Positions 43,472-52,802 of a stretch of 64,000 bases of DNA are shown piece after piece. A model generated the notes under the pieces. That model saw nothing but the letters and a program-made list of their open reading frames with translations. It searched no databases and was not told where the DNA came from. The DNA comes from JBOZRQ01 sp050789255 (lineage in GTDB: Bacteria > Bacillota > Sulfobacillia > Symbiobacteriales > Symbiobacteriaceae). Position numbers and translations under genes: made by a program. The stretch is taken from positions 248,001-312,000 of the forward strand of contig JBOZRQ010000060.1 of NCBI GenBank assembly GCA_050789255.1. Direction: 5' to 3'. The number at the start of each line of letters is the position of its first letter. Position 1 is the stretch's first letter.

Positions 43472-46400
43472 TTGACGCTGTCTAGACGTGACTTGCTCAA
43501 AAACGCAGTCGCGGCCGGGGGTCTGATGGCGCTGCTCGATGGTGGAGTGGCATCAGCCGCCGATAAGGACTCCATGAAGACCGAAGGTGCCAAGATCACC
43601 AAGACGATTTGTCCCTACTGCTCGGTGGGCTGCGGGATCCTGATGTACAGCCGGAACGGCGAACTGGTTAACGCCAGCGGCGACCCGGATCATCCCATCA
43701 ACGAAGGTGCGCTCTGCTCGAAGGGCTCCTCGGTCATGAACCTGCGTTTGGTCGCCGATAAGCACGGCAACTACGCCCCGAACCCGCGCCGGGTCACCAA
43801 GGTGATGTACCGGGCGCCCGGCTCCAGCGACTGGGTGGCCAAGGACTGGGACTGGGCCATGACCCGGATCGCCCAGAAGGTGAAGGAGACCCGCGACAAG
43901 ACCTTCGAGCAGAAGGACAGCGCCGGCGTCACCGTCAACCGGACCTTTGCCATCGCCCACATCGGCTCGGCGGCGCTGGACAACGAGGAGAACTACGTCC
44001 TCGCCAAGCTGATGCGTTCCCTCGGCGTGGTGCGCCTTGAGCACCACGCACGCCTCTGACACTCCTCCACCGTGGCCGGTCTGGCCGCATCTTTTGGACG
44101 GGGCGTCATGACGAACCACTGGATCGACTACAAGAACTCCGACGTGATCGTCGCTATCGGTGCCAACCCGGCGGAGAACCATCCGCTGTCGATGAAGTGG
44201 ATCAACCGGGCCCGTGAGACCCGCGGCGCCAAGCTGATCTGCATCGACCCCAAGTTCAACCGCACGGCCGCCATGGCGGATATGTACATCCCGCTCCGCC
44301 CCGGCACCGACATCGCCCTGCTGGGCGGCGTCATCAACTACGCACTCTCCACGGGCCGCTTCTTCAAGGAGTACGTGGTGGGCTACACCAACGCCAGCTT
44401 CGTGGTTGACGCCAGCTACAAGTTCGATGAGGGCCTCTTCACCGGCGCCGCCGTTGGCGCCGACGGACAGGTCAAGTACGACATGAAGAGCTGGCAGTAC
44501 CAGAAGGACGAGAAGGGCGCCGCCAAGGTCGACCTGACCCTGGAGGACCCGCAGTCCGTCTTCCAGCTGATGAAGAAGCACTACGCCCGCTACACCCCCG
44601 AGATGGTCGCCGACACCTGCGGCATGAGCAAGGAGGACTTCGTCAAGTTCGCCGAGCTGTACACCTCCACCGGCGTGGCGGACAAGGCCGGCAACATCCT
44701 CTACGCCATGGGCATCACCCAGTCGAGCCACGGCTCGCAGAACGTGCGTGCCATCGCCATCCTGCAGCTGCTCCTGGGCAACATCGGCATCGCCGGCGGC
44801 GGCGTCAACGCCCAGCGCGGCGAGTCGAACGTGCAGGGCTCCACCGACATGGCGATGCTCTTCAACAACCTGCCCGGCTACCTGCCCATGCCCACGGCTG
44901 CGGCCCACCCGACCCTGGCCAAGTACAACGCCACCACCCCGGCGGCGGGCTACTGGACCAACCGGCCCAAGTTCCTGGCCTCCAACCTGAAGGCCTGGTG
45001 GGGCGACGCAGCGACCAAGGAGAACGACTTCGCCTACGACTACCTGCCCAAGCTCGACGCCCGGGATCACACCCACATGTCGATCTTGGAGGCGATGGAC
45101 CGGGGCGAGGTCAAGGGCGCCTTCGCCTGGGGCCAGAACTTCATGGTGGGCGGCCCCAGCGTCAACCAGGCCCGGCAGGCGATGACCAAGCTGGAGTGGC
45201 TGGTCGCCGTCGACCTGTTCGACACCGAGACCGCGAGCTTCTGGCGGGCGCCGGAGCTCAAGTCCGCCGACGTCCAGACCGAGGTCTTCCTGCTCCCCGC
45301 CGCCGCCTCCTTCGAGAAGTGCGGCACCATCACCAACTCGGGCCGCTGGGCACAGTGGCGCGACAAGGCCGTCGAGCCGCTTGGTGAGGCCAAGGATGAC
45401 CTCTGGATTGCGGATCGGCTCTACAAGGCGATCAAGGCCGAGTATCAGAAGGGCGGGACCTTCCCCGACCCGATCGTCAAGCTCAACTGGAACTACGGCG
45501 ATGAGCATCCCTCGGCCGATAAGGTCGCCATGGAGATCAACGGCTACACCTGGCTTGATAAGAAGCTCCTGCCGGGCTTTGCGAACCTGAAGGATGACGG
45601 CACCACCGCCTGCGGCAACTGGGTCTACAGCGGCTACTACCAGGACGAGGCCAACCCCGCCTGCAAGTCCCGCAAGAAGGATGACCCCTCGGGCCTGGGC
45701 CTCTTCCCCGGCTGGTCCTTCTCCTGGCCCGCCAACCGCCGCGTGGTCTACAACCGTGGCTCGGCGGACCCCAGCGGCAAGCCCTACGATCCCAAGAAGC
45801 CCCTGGTCAGCTGGGACGGCGAGAAGTGGACGAACTTCGACGTGCCCGACTTCAGCTGGAAGAACGCCGCCGACGGCAAGATGATCCCGCCGGCCACCTC
45901 GGCCGCCCTGCCGTTCATCATGACGGTGGAAGGCAAGGGCCTACTCTGGTCGACCTCGGGCATGAAGGACGGCCCGCTGCCCGAGCACTACGAGCCGGTC
46001 GAGTCGTTGGTTCCCAACAAGTTCAGCAAGCGCCAGTTCAACCCGGCCATCACGGTGAGCGGCAAGGGCGCCTTCGGCAAGCTGGCCGCCCTGGGCGACG
46101 AGAAGTTCCCCTACATCTGCACCACCTACCGCCTGACCGAGCACTGGCAGTCCGGCGCCATGACCCGCAACACCCCCTGGCTCGGCGAAATGATGCCCGA
46201 CATGTTCGTGGAGATCTCCGAAGCGCTGGGCGCCAAGTTGGGTATCAACTCCGGCGATCAGGTCAAGATCTCGACCATGCGCGGCGACATTACCGCCCCG
46301 GCGCTGGTCTCTCCCCGAATCAAGCCGCTCAAGGTCCACGGCAAGCAGGTCGAAGTGATCGGCATGCCCTGGCACTGGGGCTGGCGGGGCATGTTCACCG

Positions 46401-46522
46401 GCGAGTCGGCCAACGTGCTGACCCCGCATGTGGGCGACGCCAATACCAACATCCCCGAGTTCAAGGCGTTCATCTGCAATATCGAGAAAACGGGCGGCAA
46501 GGGCCCGGTGCGGAGGGGGTAG
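43472..46522 (+). CDS. fdhA: Formate dehydrogenase catalytic subunit, selenocysteine-containing
   Basis: The reading frame runs through an in-frame TGA at 44057-44059, giving 1016 residues with selenocysteine at position 196 in HARL-U-HSSTV, the conserved active-site context of FdnG/FdhF enzymes. The TTG start at 43472 has GGAGG 8 bases upstream. Residues 2-8 hold a twin-arginine signal (SRRDLLK), so the folded enzyme is exported. A 4Fe-4S site follows (CPYCSVGC, then ALCSKG). The rest is the molybdopterin oxidoreductase fold and a C-terminal cofactor-binding domain. It oxidises formate to CO2 and passes electrons to the Fe-S subunit encoded 6 bases downstream. Confidence 0.93.
44072..44088 (+). 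promoter_or_regulatory. SECIS-like hairpin after the UGA codon
   Basis: GTGGCC-GGTCT-GGCCGC forms a six-pair stem with the GGTCT apical loop known from the E. coli fdhF SECIS. The loop begins 18 bases after the TGA, the same distance as I recall for E. coli fdhF. SelB would bind it to insert selenocysteine. Confidence 0.85.
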
Positions 46523-46528
46523 TACGAC

Positions 46529-47326
46529 ATGGCAAACATGGGCATGCTGATCGATCTCTCCTACTGCATGGGCTGCCGTGGCTGCCAGGTCGCCTGCAAG
46601 CAGTGGAATGACCTTCCCGGCGAGCAGACCACCATCGGCACGGAGTACACCAACCCGCAGGACCGCACCGCCTACACCTGGACCATCGTCGAGTTCAAGA
46701 CCGCTGAGGTGAACGGCAAGACCGTCTCCAGCTTCACCAAGACCCAGTGCATGCACTGCCTGGAGCCCGCCTGCGCCTCGGTCTGCGTCGGCGATGCGAT
46801 CCACCGGCAGGCCAACGGCGCCGTCACCATCGACTACGACAAGTGCATCGGCTGCCGGTACTGCCAGATCGCCTGCCCCTTCGGCGTGCCGAAGTACCAG
46901 TACGATCAGAAGGTGCCCAAGATGCAGAAGTGCACCCTGTGCTACGACCGCATCTCGGAGGGCATGAAGCCCGCCTGCGCCCAGACCTGCCCGAGCGGTG
47001 CGATCCAGTTCGGCGAGCGCGAAGAGCTGCTGAAGACGGCCAAGAAGCGCCTCGCCGCCGCCCCGGACAAGTACGTGCAGCACGTCTACGGCGAGCATGA
47101 GGCCGGCGGCACCTCCGTGATGTATATCTCGGCCATTCCGCTGGAGCTGACCCCGCTCAAGACGGATGTGACCACCGAGGCTGTGCCGAGCTTCACCTGG
47201 AAGGCCATGAAGCAGATCCCCGCTCTGCTGAGCGTCGTGAGCGTTGCCTCGCTGGGCCTGCTGGCCTACTCCAGCCGCCGCGAGAAGCTGGAGAACGAGA
47301 AGAAGGGGGGCGCCCACCATGGCTAG
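46529..47326 (+). CDS. fdhB: Formate dehydrogenase iron-sulfur subunit
   Basis: The 265-residue electron-transfer protein has four ferredoxin-type clusters: CMGCRGCQVACKQW, CMHCLEPACASVC, CIGCRYCQIACPFG and CTLCYDRI with CAQTC. It is homologous to FdnH. A C-terminal helix (IPALLSVVSVASLGLLAYSS) anchors it in the membrane. It carries electrons from the catalytic subunit to the membrane subunit. Its last 8 bases overlap the next gene. Confidence 0.93.
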   Translation: MANMGMLIDLSYCMGCRGCQVACKQWNDLPGEQTTIGTEYTNPQDRTAYTWTIVEFKTAEVNGKTVSSFTKTQCMHCLEPACASVCVGDAIHRQANGAVTIDYDKCIGCRYCQIACPFGVPKYQYDQKVPKMQKCTLCYDRISEGMKPACAQTCPSGAIQFGEREELLKTAKKRLAAAPDKYVQHVYGEHEAGGTSVMYISAIPLELTPLKTDVTTEAVPSFTWKAMKQIPALLSVVSVASLGLLAYSSRREKLENEKKGGAHHG

Positions 47327-48500
47327 TTCGACGAAGGTTCAGGCGGGCTGGTGGAAGTGGAAGTTCACCCCGCTCAAGGGCGTCCTGCTGACTCTCTTCG
47401 GGATCTCCGTGGCGGTCGCCATCTGGCGCCTCTTTGCCGGGCTAGGCGCGGTGACCAACCTCTCCGACTCGCAGCCCTGGGGCATCTGGAAGGCCTTCGA
47501 CGTGATCATCGTGATCCCCCTGGGCGCCTGCGGCTTCACGATGGCCTTCGTGCGGTACTTCTTTAAGGCCAACTCCTACGAGCACATCGCCCGCCGGGCG
47601 GTGATCTGGGCGGCGATCTGCTACCTGTCGGCCGGCCTCCGCCTGGCCTTCGACATCGGCCTGCCCTGGCGCTTGCCGAACCCGCTGCTCTTCTCCCGGA
47701 ACATCCACTCGGCGCTCCTTGAGGTCGCCTGGTGCATGGCGCTCTACCTGATCGTGCTCTTCATGGAGAACATCCCCCGGGTGCTGGAGCGCTTCGAGAT
47801 CCCCTGGGTGATGAAGCTGGATCACTGGGTGCACAAGGCGATCCCCGCCTTCGTCCTCGGCGGCGTGCTGCTCTCCTCGATGCACCAGTCCACCCTGGGC
47901 ACGCTCTATATGATCACCGGCAAGCGCATGGACCCGCTGTTCTACCACCCCTGGCTGAACTACATGTTCCTGCTGACCGCCATCGCGGCGGGCCTGGCGG
48001 TGACGATCTGCATCGAGGGCTGGTCGAACTACTACTACAAGACCCCGTTCCAGACCAACCTCCTGGCCCGGCTGGGCGCCGCCATCGGCGTGGCCCTGGG
48101 CATCGCCTTCGTCTGGCGCTTCTGGGCCCTGGCCGCTGAGGGGAACCTCGGGATGATCTTTGAGCCCCGCTTTGCGACCCTGGCCTTCTGGGTGGAGATC
48201 TTCGTGCTCTACCTGGTGCCGCTCTCGGTCCTGGTGAGCCCGAAGCTGCGCAATAACCGCAAGACCCTGCTCATCGCCGCCTTCGCCACCGTCGGCGGGA
48301 TGATGATCATGCGGCTGAACGTGGTCTTCACCGGCATGTGGGATGCCCTGGGCATGAACTACACCCCGAAGCTTCCCGAGCTGCTCTTCACCATCGGCGC
48401 CACCGCCGGCACCCTGGTGATCTACACCTGGTTCGTGGAGACCCTGCCCTCCTACCTCGGCCAGGACGCTAACACTCACGCTGAGTCGGCTGCGGACTGA
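47319..48500 (+). CDS. NrfD/HybB-type membrane subunit of formate dehydrogenase
   Basis: The 393-residue protein has about ten membrane helices and lacks the haem-ligand pattern of the 20-kDa FdnI cytochrome. It matches NrfD/PsrC/HybB quinone-linked subunits (AFDVIIVIPLGACGFTMAF, MHQSTLGTLYMITGKRMDPL). It should pass electrons to menaquinone. Use of an NrfD-type anchor in place of cytochrome b556 is seen in other Firmicute and delta-proteobacterial formate dehydrogenases. It starts 8 bases inside fdhB. Confidence 0.9.
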   Translation: MASSTKVQAGWWKWKFTPLKGVLLTLFGISVAVAIWRLFAGLGAVTNLSDSQPWGIWKAFDVIIVIPLGACGFTMAFVRYFFKANSYEHIARRAVIWAAICYLSAGLRLAFDIGLPWRLPNPLLFSRNIHSALLEVAWCMALYLIVLFMENIPRVLERFEIPWVMKLDHWVHKAIPAFVLGGVLLSSMHQSTLGTLYMITGKRMDPLFYHPWLNYMFLLTAIAAGLAVTICIEGWSNYYYKTPFQTNLLARLGAAIGVALGIAFVWRFWALAAEGNLGMIFEPRFATLAFWVEIFVLYLVPLSVLVSPKLRNNRKTLLIAAFATVGGMMIMRLNVVFTGMWDALGMNYTPKLPELLFTIGATAGTLVIYTWFVETLPSYLGQDANTHAESAAD

Positions 48501-48501
48501 A

Positions 48502-48646
48502 GACAGTTCAATGGGCGCGGATGCGCGGAAGACGCCGATTTCGGCATCACACGCGGATGGGACATGTTTATACTTATTATTAAAATGTCTTATCAGCGAT
48601 TGCTTCAAAATCCGTTACATCCGCGCATCCGCGGCAAAATACTGTC
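48502..48646. repeat. 145-base MITE-like inverted repeat inside the fdh operon
   Basis: The ends are imperfect inverted copies of about 40 bases: GACAGT...GCGGATGCGCGG at the left and its complement, ending in ACTGTC, at the right. Between them lies an unusually AT-rich core (TTTATACTTATTATTAAAA). It begins directly after the stop of the NrfD gene and ends 9 bases before the ribosome site of the next gene. There is no coding content. Confidence 0.6.
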
Positions 48647-48668
48647 CCCATTTCGAGGAGGTTGGACC

Positions 48669-49469
48669 ATGTTCGAGTGGCGGTATGCCGAGCGCATCCT
48701 CTATATCGACCTGACCACGGGGCTGTCGTGGATGGAGCCGACCTCCCTGGAGCTCAAGCGAGACTATATTGGCGGGGCCGGGTTTGTCGCCCGGCTCCTC
48801 GCCGATGTTGGTGGGCCGGCGATGGTGTTGGCGTGCGGGCCGCTGTCGGACGAGATGGCGGGGCGGCTTGCGATCGGGGTGGCGCCTGGCATGGCGCTCT
48901 CGAACGTGGGCGGGCGCCTCGCCGGGGCGATCAAGGCCGCCGGGTATGATGCCGTCGTGATCACGGGGCAATCCCTGACGCCGGTGAGCCTGGTGATCGA
49001 TGAGGAAGGCGCTGAGCTCGTGGGCGCCGAAGAGTTGTGGGGGCGAGATATCTTCCGCACCGAGGCGACGCTCAGACTGCAGCACGGTGGAGCCTACGCC
49101 AGCCTGGTCATCGGGCCGGCGGGGGAAGAGGGCCTGGCGAACGCCACGGTCGCCCACGAGGGCCACTACTGCGGCGGCGGCGGGGTCGGGGCCCACTTCG
49201 GGGCCGCCGGGCTCAAGGCGATCCTGGTGCGGGACAAGGTCGGGCGCCCGGGCACGTGCACCGGGTGTACCCTGGCCTGTCCGGCGAGGTCGGCGCCTGA
49301 GGCCGAGCGGGCCAACCTGCTGGGCATCGACCTGCATCCCGCCGACAAGAAGCGGCGGCGCCCCGGGGTAGCCGATCTGCTGGGTACCTGCCAGCGCACC
49401 GTCCACGACCGGCCGGGCGCCGTCCTCCGGGATGCGCTCTCCGCCACCATCGATCTCATCGCCATATAA
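48669..49469 (+). CDS. Stand-alone aldehyde:ferredoxin oxidoreductase N-terminal domain
   Basis: The product is 266 residues from an ATG at 48669 with GAGGAGG 7 bases upstream. It matches the tungsten/molybdopterin-binding N-terminal domain of AOR (ILYIDLTTG, RDYIGGAGFVARLL, GRLAGAIKAAGYDAVVI, FGAAGLKAILVRD), followed by a short part with CTGCTLACP cysteines. A full AOR is about 600 residues, so the catalytic C-terminal domains are absent. It sits between the formate dehydrogenase subunits and fdhD, so it may handle the pterin cofactor or serve as an assembly factor. It could also be a degraded AOR, though the ribosome site and clean end argue for a maintained gene. Confidence 0.75.
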   Translation: MFEWRYAERILYIDLTTGLSWMEPTSLELKRDYIGGAGFVARLLADVGGPAMVLACGPLSDEMAGRLAIGVAPGMALSNVGGRLAGAIKAAGYDAVVITGQSLTPVSLVIDEEGAELVGAEELWGRDIFRTEATLRLQHGGAYASLVIGPAGEEGLANATVAHEGHYCGGGGVGAHFGAAGLKAILVRDKVGRPGTCTGCTLACPARSAPEAERANLLGIDLHPADKKRRRPGVADLLGTCQRTVHDRPGAVLRDALSATIDLIAI

Positions 49470-49489
49470 ATCAACAGGGGTGCTAAACC

Positions 49490-50227
49490 ATGACGCCAGT
49501 AATGCCCGTGGAACGCCCGGCGACGCTTTACATCGGGGAAGAGGAGCTTGTGACCCTCCAGGCGACCCCCGCTGATCTCGAGGACTGGGCCATGGGCTTT
49601 CTCTACGGCGAAGGGCTGATCCACAGCCTGAGCGATGTAACGCGCATCTCGCTGGATGAGGACCGCGGCCTGATCTGGGTCGACCTGGCCACAGGCGGGA
49701 CCAACCCGGGGCGCCGCCAGCGCTACTTGACCGCCGGCTGCGGCAAGGGCGTCACCTTCTCCTCGCTCAAGGACGCCATGATGCTAAAGCCCCTCCGCCA
49801 CGACCTGTCCGTGGACATGGAGCGGCTCCTGGGCTGGGTCAAGGAGATGCAGGCGAACTGCCCGCTCTACGCCGAGACCGGCGGGGTCCATGGGGCGGGC
49901 CTGAAGAATGTCGTGACCGGTGAGCTGATCGTCCGGGAGGATGTGGGCCGCCATAACGCCCTTGACAAGGCGATCGGCGCCGCTCTGAAGGCCGGGTGGG
50001 ACTTCCGCCACGTGGTTGCGGTCACCTCGGGCCGCATCTCCTACGAGGCGGCAACCAAGCTAGGCCGGGTGGGCATTGGTATCTGCGCCTCGCTCACAGC
50101 CGCGACCGATCAAGCCATGCGGCTGGCGGTTCACCTGGGCATCGACCTCGTGGGCTATGCACGCAGTCCCAAGCATCTGGTCGTCTACACCGAAGGCCGC
50201 CGCATTAACGGGGTACCTTTGGGCTAA
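49490..50227 (+). CDS. fdhD: Formate dehydrogenase sulfurtransferase FdhD
   Basis: The 245-residue protein has FdhD hallmarks: WAMGFLYGEGLI, LTAGCGKG, AETGGVHGAGL, REDVGRHNALDKAIG and VTSGRISYEAATK. FdhD transfers sulfur from IscS to the molybdenum cofactor and is needed for formate dehydrogenase activity. Only one Cys of the usual loop pair is present (GCGKG in place of a CxxC motif). It is the last gene of the fdh operon, 20 bases after the AOR-like gene. Confidence 0.92.
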   Translation: MTPVMPVERPATLYIGEEELVTLQATPADLEDWAMGFLYGEGLIHSLSDVTRISLDEDRGLIWVDLATGGTNPGRRQRYLTAGCGKGVTFSSLKDAMMLKPLRHDLSVDMERLLGWVKEMQANCPLYAETGGVHGAGLKNVVTGELIVREDVGRHNALDKAIGAALKAGWDFRHVVAVTSGRISYEAATKLGRVGIGICASLTAATDQAMRLAVHLGIDLVGYARSPKHLVVYTEGRRINGVPLG

Positions 50228-50354
50228 ATGCACAGTACGGACAGACCGGGGTGATCCCGGTCTTTCTCTTTGGATTTGGAGAGGATAGAGAAGGAGGGAG
50301 TAGTCCGATTGCCGAAAGATTAATGCGCAGTACCTTTTTTGGGAAGCGAGGAAG

Positions 50355-52157
50355 ATGTCGGTGCAAAAGTTAGCGAACCTGAACCCGACCTGGAACCTGG
50401 ACGCGTTCTTCCCTGGCGGCAGTGAATCCCCGGAGTTTGCCGCCTACCTCGAGCAGCTGGAGGGCGACATTGCCAGCTTCGCCCGCCAGGCCAAGGAGTG
50501 GGAGCCCCCGACGACCGCGGCTCAGGCCAAGAGCTGGGCCGGCCTGCTGGAGACCATGCAGGACATCGCCAAGCGGTTGCGCCAGGGCAACGCCTTCGTC
50601 AGCTGCCTCAACGCCCAGAACATGAAGGACCAGAAGGCCAAGCTTCTCTCCGGCAAGATGTCGCAGATCGGCGCCGCCTACTCGTCTGCCATGACCCTGG
50701 TGGACGCTCAGATCCTGGGCATGTCCGAGGAGGCATGGAGCGCCGTACTTAGCGATGAGCGCTTCACCGAGGTCGTCAGCGTGCTGGAGGAGCGCCGCCG
50801 TCGGGCCAAGGAGAAGTTCCCGCCCGCGATGGAGTCGCTCGCGGGTGACCTGACGGTGGACGGCTACCACGGCTGGGGCGACATGTACAACACCATCGTC
50901 GGCCGCATCGTGATCCCCTTCGAGATCGACGGCAAGGTGGTGGGCCTCTCTGCCGGACAGACCGCCAACCGGATGTCCTCGGGCGACCGGGCTGTTCGTG
51001 CCGAAGCCCACGCCAAGTGGGAGGAGGCCTGGCAGGGGCAGGCGGACCTGATCGCCACCACGATCAACCACCTGGCGGGCTATCGCCTGAACCTGTACAA
51101 GCACCGCGGCTGGGAGTCGGTCCTCAAGGAGCCGCTCGAGAACAACCGCATGACCGAAGAGACCCTGAACGTCATGTGGGAGACCATCGAGAAGAACAAG
51201 CACCACTTCGTGGCCTTCCTGGAGCGCAAGGCCAAGCTGATGGGCCTGCCCCAGCTCGACTGGCACGACGTGTCCGCCCCGCTGACCGCCAACGTGCGCA
51301 AGGTGACCTACGACGAGGCGGCCAACTTCATCGTCGAGCAGTTCGGCAAGTTCAACCCCGACATGGCGACCTTTGCGGCCAAGAACTTCACCGACCGCTG
51401 GATCGAGGCGGAGGACCGGCCCGGCAAGCGGCCCGGCGGCTTCTGCACCAGCTTCCCGGTCGCCAAGCAGTCCCGCATCTTCATGACCTTTGCGGGCAAC
51501 GCCGGCAACATCTCCACGCTGGCCCACGAGCTCGGCCACGCCTACCATCAGCACGTCATGAACGACCTGCCGCAGATGGCCCAGGGCTACGCCATGAACG
51601 TGGCCGAGACCGCCTCGACCTTCGCCGAGCTGATCTGCGACGACGCTGCGATCAAGGCGGCCGCCGATCGGGACGAGAAGATTGCGCTCCTGGCGGACAA
51701 GGCCGAGCGGGCGATTGCCTTCTTCATGAACATCCACGCACGCTTCCTCTTCGAGACCCGCTTCTACGAGCGGCGCAAGAAGGGCATGCTCTCGGTCGAC
51801 CAGCTCAACGACCTGATGGTGACCGCCCAGAAGGAGGCCTACAAGGGCGCTCTGGCCTCCTACCACCCGACCTTCTGGGCCTCCAAGCTGCACTTCTACA
51901 GCACCGGGCAGCCCTTCTACAACTACCCGTACACCTTCGGCTACCTCTTCAGCGCCGGTGTCTACGCCCGGGCTCTGGCCGAGGGTCCCACCTTCGCCCA
52001 GCGGTACGTCGACCTGCTGCGTGACACGGGCCGCATGCGGGTCGAGGAGCTGGCCATGAAGCACCTCGGCGCCGACCTGACCAAGCCCGACTTCTGGCAG
52101 AGTGCGATCGATCTCTCCGTCCGTGACGTAGAGGAGTTCATGGAGCTGACCAAGTAA
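50355..52157 (+). CDS. pepF: M3 family oligoendopeptidase F (second copy)
   Basis: This is a 600-residue zinc peptidase with HELGHAYHQHV near residue 393 and the Glu ligand in ETASTFAELI. It matches the PepF/Oligo-endopeptidase family (TWNLDAFFPGG at the start, as in the copy at 17542). The GAGGAAG ribosome site lies just before the ATG. The two copies have the same length but clearly different sequence, so they are old paralogues, and each has its own terminator. Confidence 0.92.
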   Translation: MSVQKLANLNPTWNLDAFFPGGSESPEFAAYLEQLEGDIASFARQAKEWEPPTTAAQAKSWAGLLETMQDIAKRLRQGNAFVSCLNAQNMKDQKAKLLSGKMSQIGAAYSSAMTLVDAQILGMSEEAWSAVLSDERFTEVVSVLEERRRRAKEKFPPAMESLAGDLTVDGYHGWGDMYNTIVGRIVIPFEIDGKVVGLSAGQTANRMSSGDRAVRAEAHAKWEEAWQGQADLIATTINHLAGYRLNLYKHRGWESVLKEPLENNRMTEETLNVMWETIEKNKHHFVAFLERKAKLMGLPQLDWHDVSAPLTANVRKVTYDEAANFIVEQFGKFNPDMATFAAKNFTDRWIEAEDRPGKRPGGFCTSFPVAKQSRIFMTFAGNAGNISTLAHELGHAYHQHVMNDLPQMAQGYAMNVAETASTFAELICDDAAIKAAADRDEKIALLADKAERAIAFFMNIHARFLFETRFYERRKKGMLSVDQLNDLMVTAQKEAYKGALASYHPTFWASKLHFYSTGQPFYNYPYTFGYLFSAGVYARALAEGPTFAQRYVDLLRDTGRMRVEELAMKHLGADLTKPDFWQSAIDLSVRDVEEFMELTK

Positions 52158-52170
52158 ATCATCACGAATG

Positions 52171-52200
52171 ACGCCGGGAGCAGACGCCCCCGGCGTTATT
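52171..52200. terminator. Terminator of pepF (second copy)
   Basis: ACGCCGGG pairs with CCCGGCGT, followed by TATTGATT on the plus strand. It overlaps the 3' end of the convergent gene at 52196. Confidence 0.65.
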
Positions 52201-52747
52201 GATTGGCCTGAAACCGCGCAAACACCGGGCGCCCTGGCCCCGCTGGGATCACCGAGCGGTGCGGTGCGTACTGCGGCGAGGCGGTGCTCACCTGAACCGC
52301 CAGGCGGAGCACGCTGTGGTCAGCCAGGGCCAGAATCAACCCGCCTGGATCGGTCTCCGTCACGGTCAGGGCCTGGTCCGCGGTGTATGCCTCGACCATG
52401 CGGGCATCCATGTCCGGCTCGGCGGCGCCGACCGGGATGTGCCTTGCCCAACCGGTCTCCGTGATCAGCGCCTCCACGGGTCCCCGGGCATATGTAAGGG
52501 TCTGATCAGGCAGGGGGATCGGCGGCGGGGCAGTCAGTCGACCGGCCACATAGAGATAGCAGGCGCGCAGGCGACCCTGCAGGAGCACGCTCCCCCGGGT
52601 CGGATCCAACCGGTCGACCAGGACGGTCTTCGACACCTGGATGATCTCAGCCACCGGTTTCGGGAAGGGCAGGGCGAAGGTCAGCAGGAGTTCGGTCTGA
52701 CCGGCCCCGACCACCGAGCGCACCTTGGCGCCTGGACGCTGCTGCAC
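52196..52747 (-). CDS. SPOCS/DUF3794-like protein
   Basis: The product is 183 residues from a GTG with GGAGG 5 bases upstream. The segment EIIQVSKTVLVDRLDPTRGS leading to LLQGRLRACYLYVAG resembles the SPOCS (DUF3794) strand pattern found in spore coat and SipL-type proteins. It lies next to a clearer SPOCS gene on the same strand (52803-53594) with a gap of 55 bases. A spore-coat or spore-morphogenesis role is inferred from this pairing. Confidence 0.6.
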   Translation of the reverse strand: MQQRPGAKVRSVVGAGQTELLLTFALPFPKPVAEIIQVSKTVLVDRLDPTRGSVLLQGRLRACYLYVAGRLTAPPPIPLPDQTLTYARGPVEALITETGWARHIPVGAAEPDMDARMVEAYTADQALTVTETDPGGLILALADHSVLRLAVQVSTASPQYAPHRSVIPAGPGRPVFARFQANQ

Positions 52748-52802
52748 GGAGTCCTCCTATGGGTAAGTAAGCCCCGGGGCAGAGGGCGCCCGGGGCGTGG
52801 GT

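Noticed and set aside
43472..44071. fdhA as a pseudogene broken by a stop codon
   Set aside because: The stop is TGA at the selenocysteine position, the protein continues in the same frame, and a SECIS-like hairpin follows.
47319..48500. FdnI-type cytochrome b556 subunit
   Set aside because: The length (393 residues) and about ten helices fit NrfD/HybB. The four-helix haem-binding pattern is not seen.
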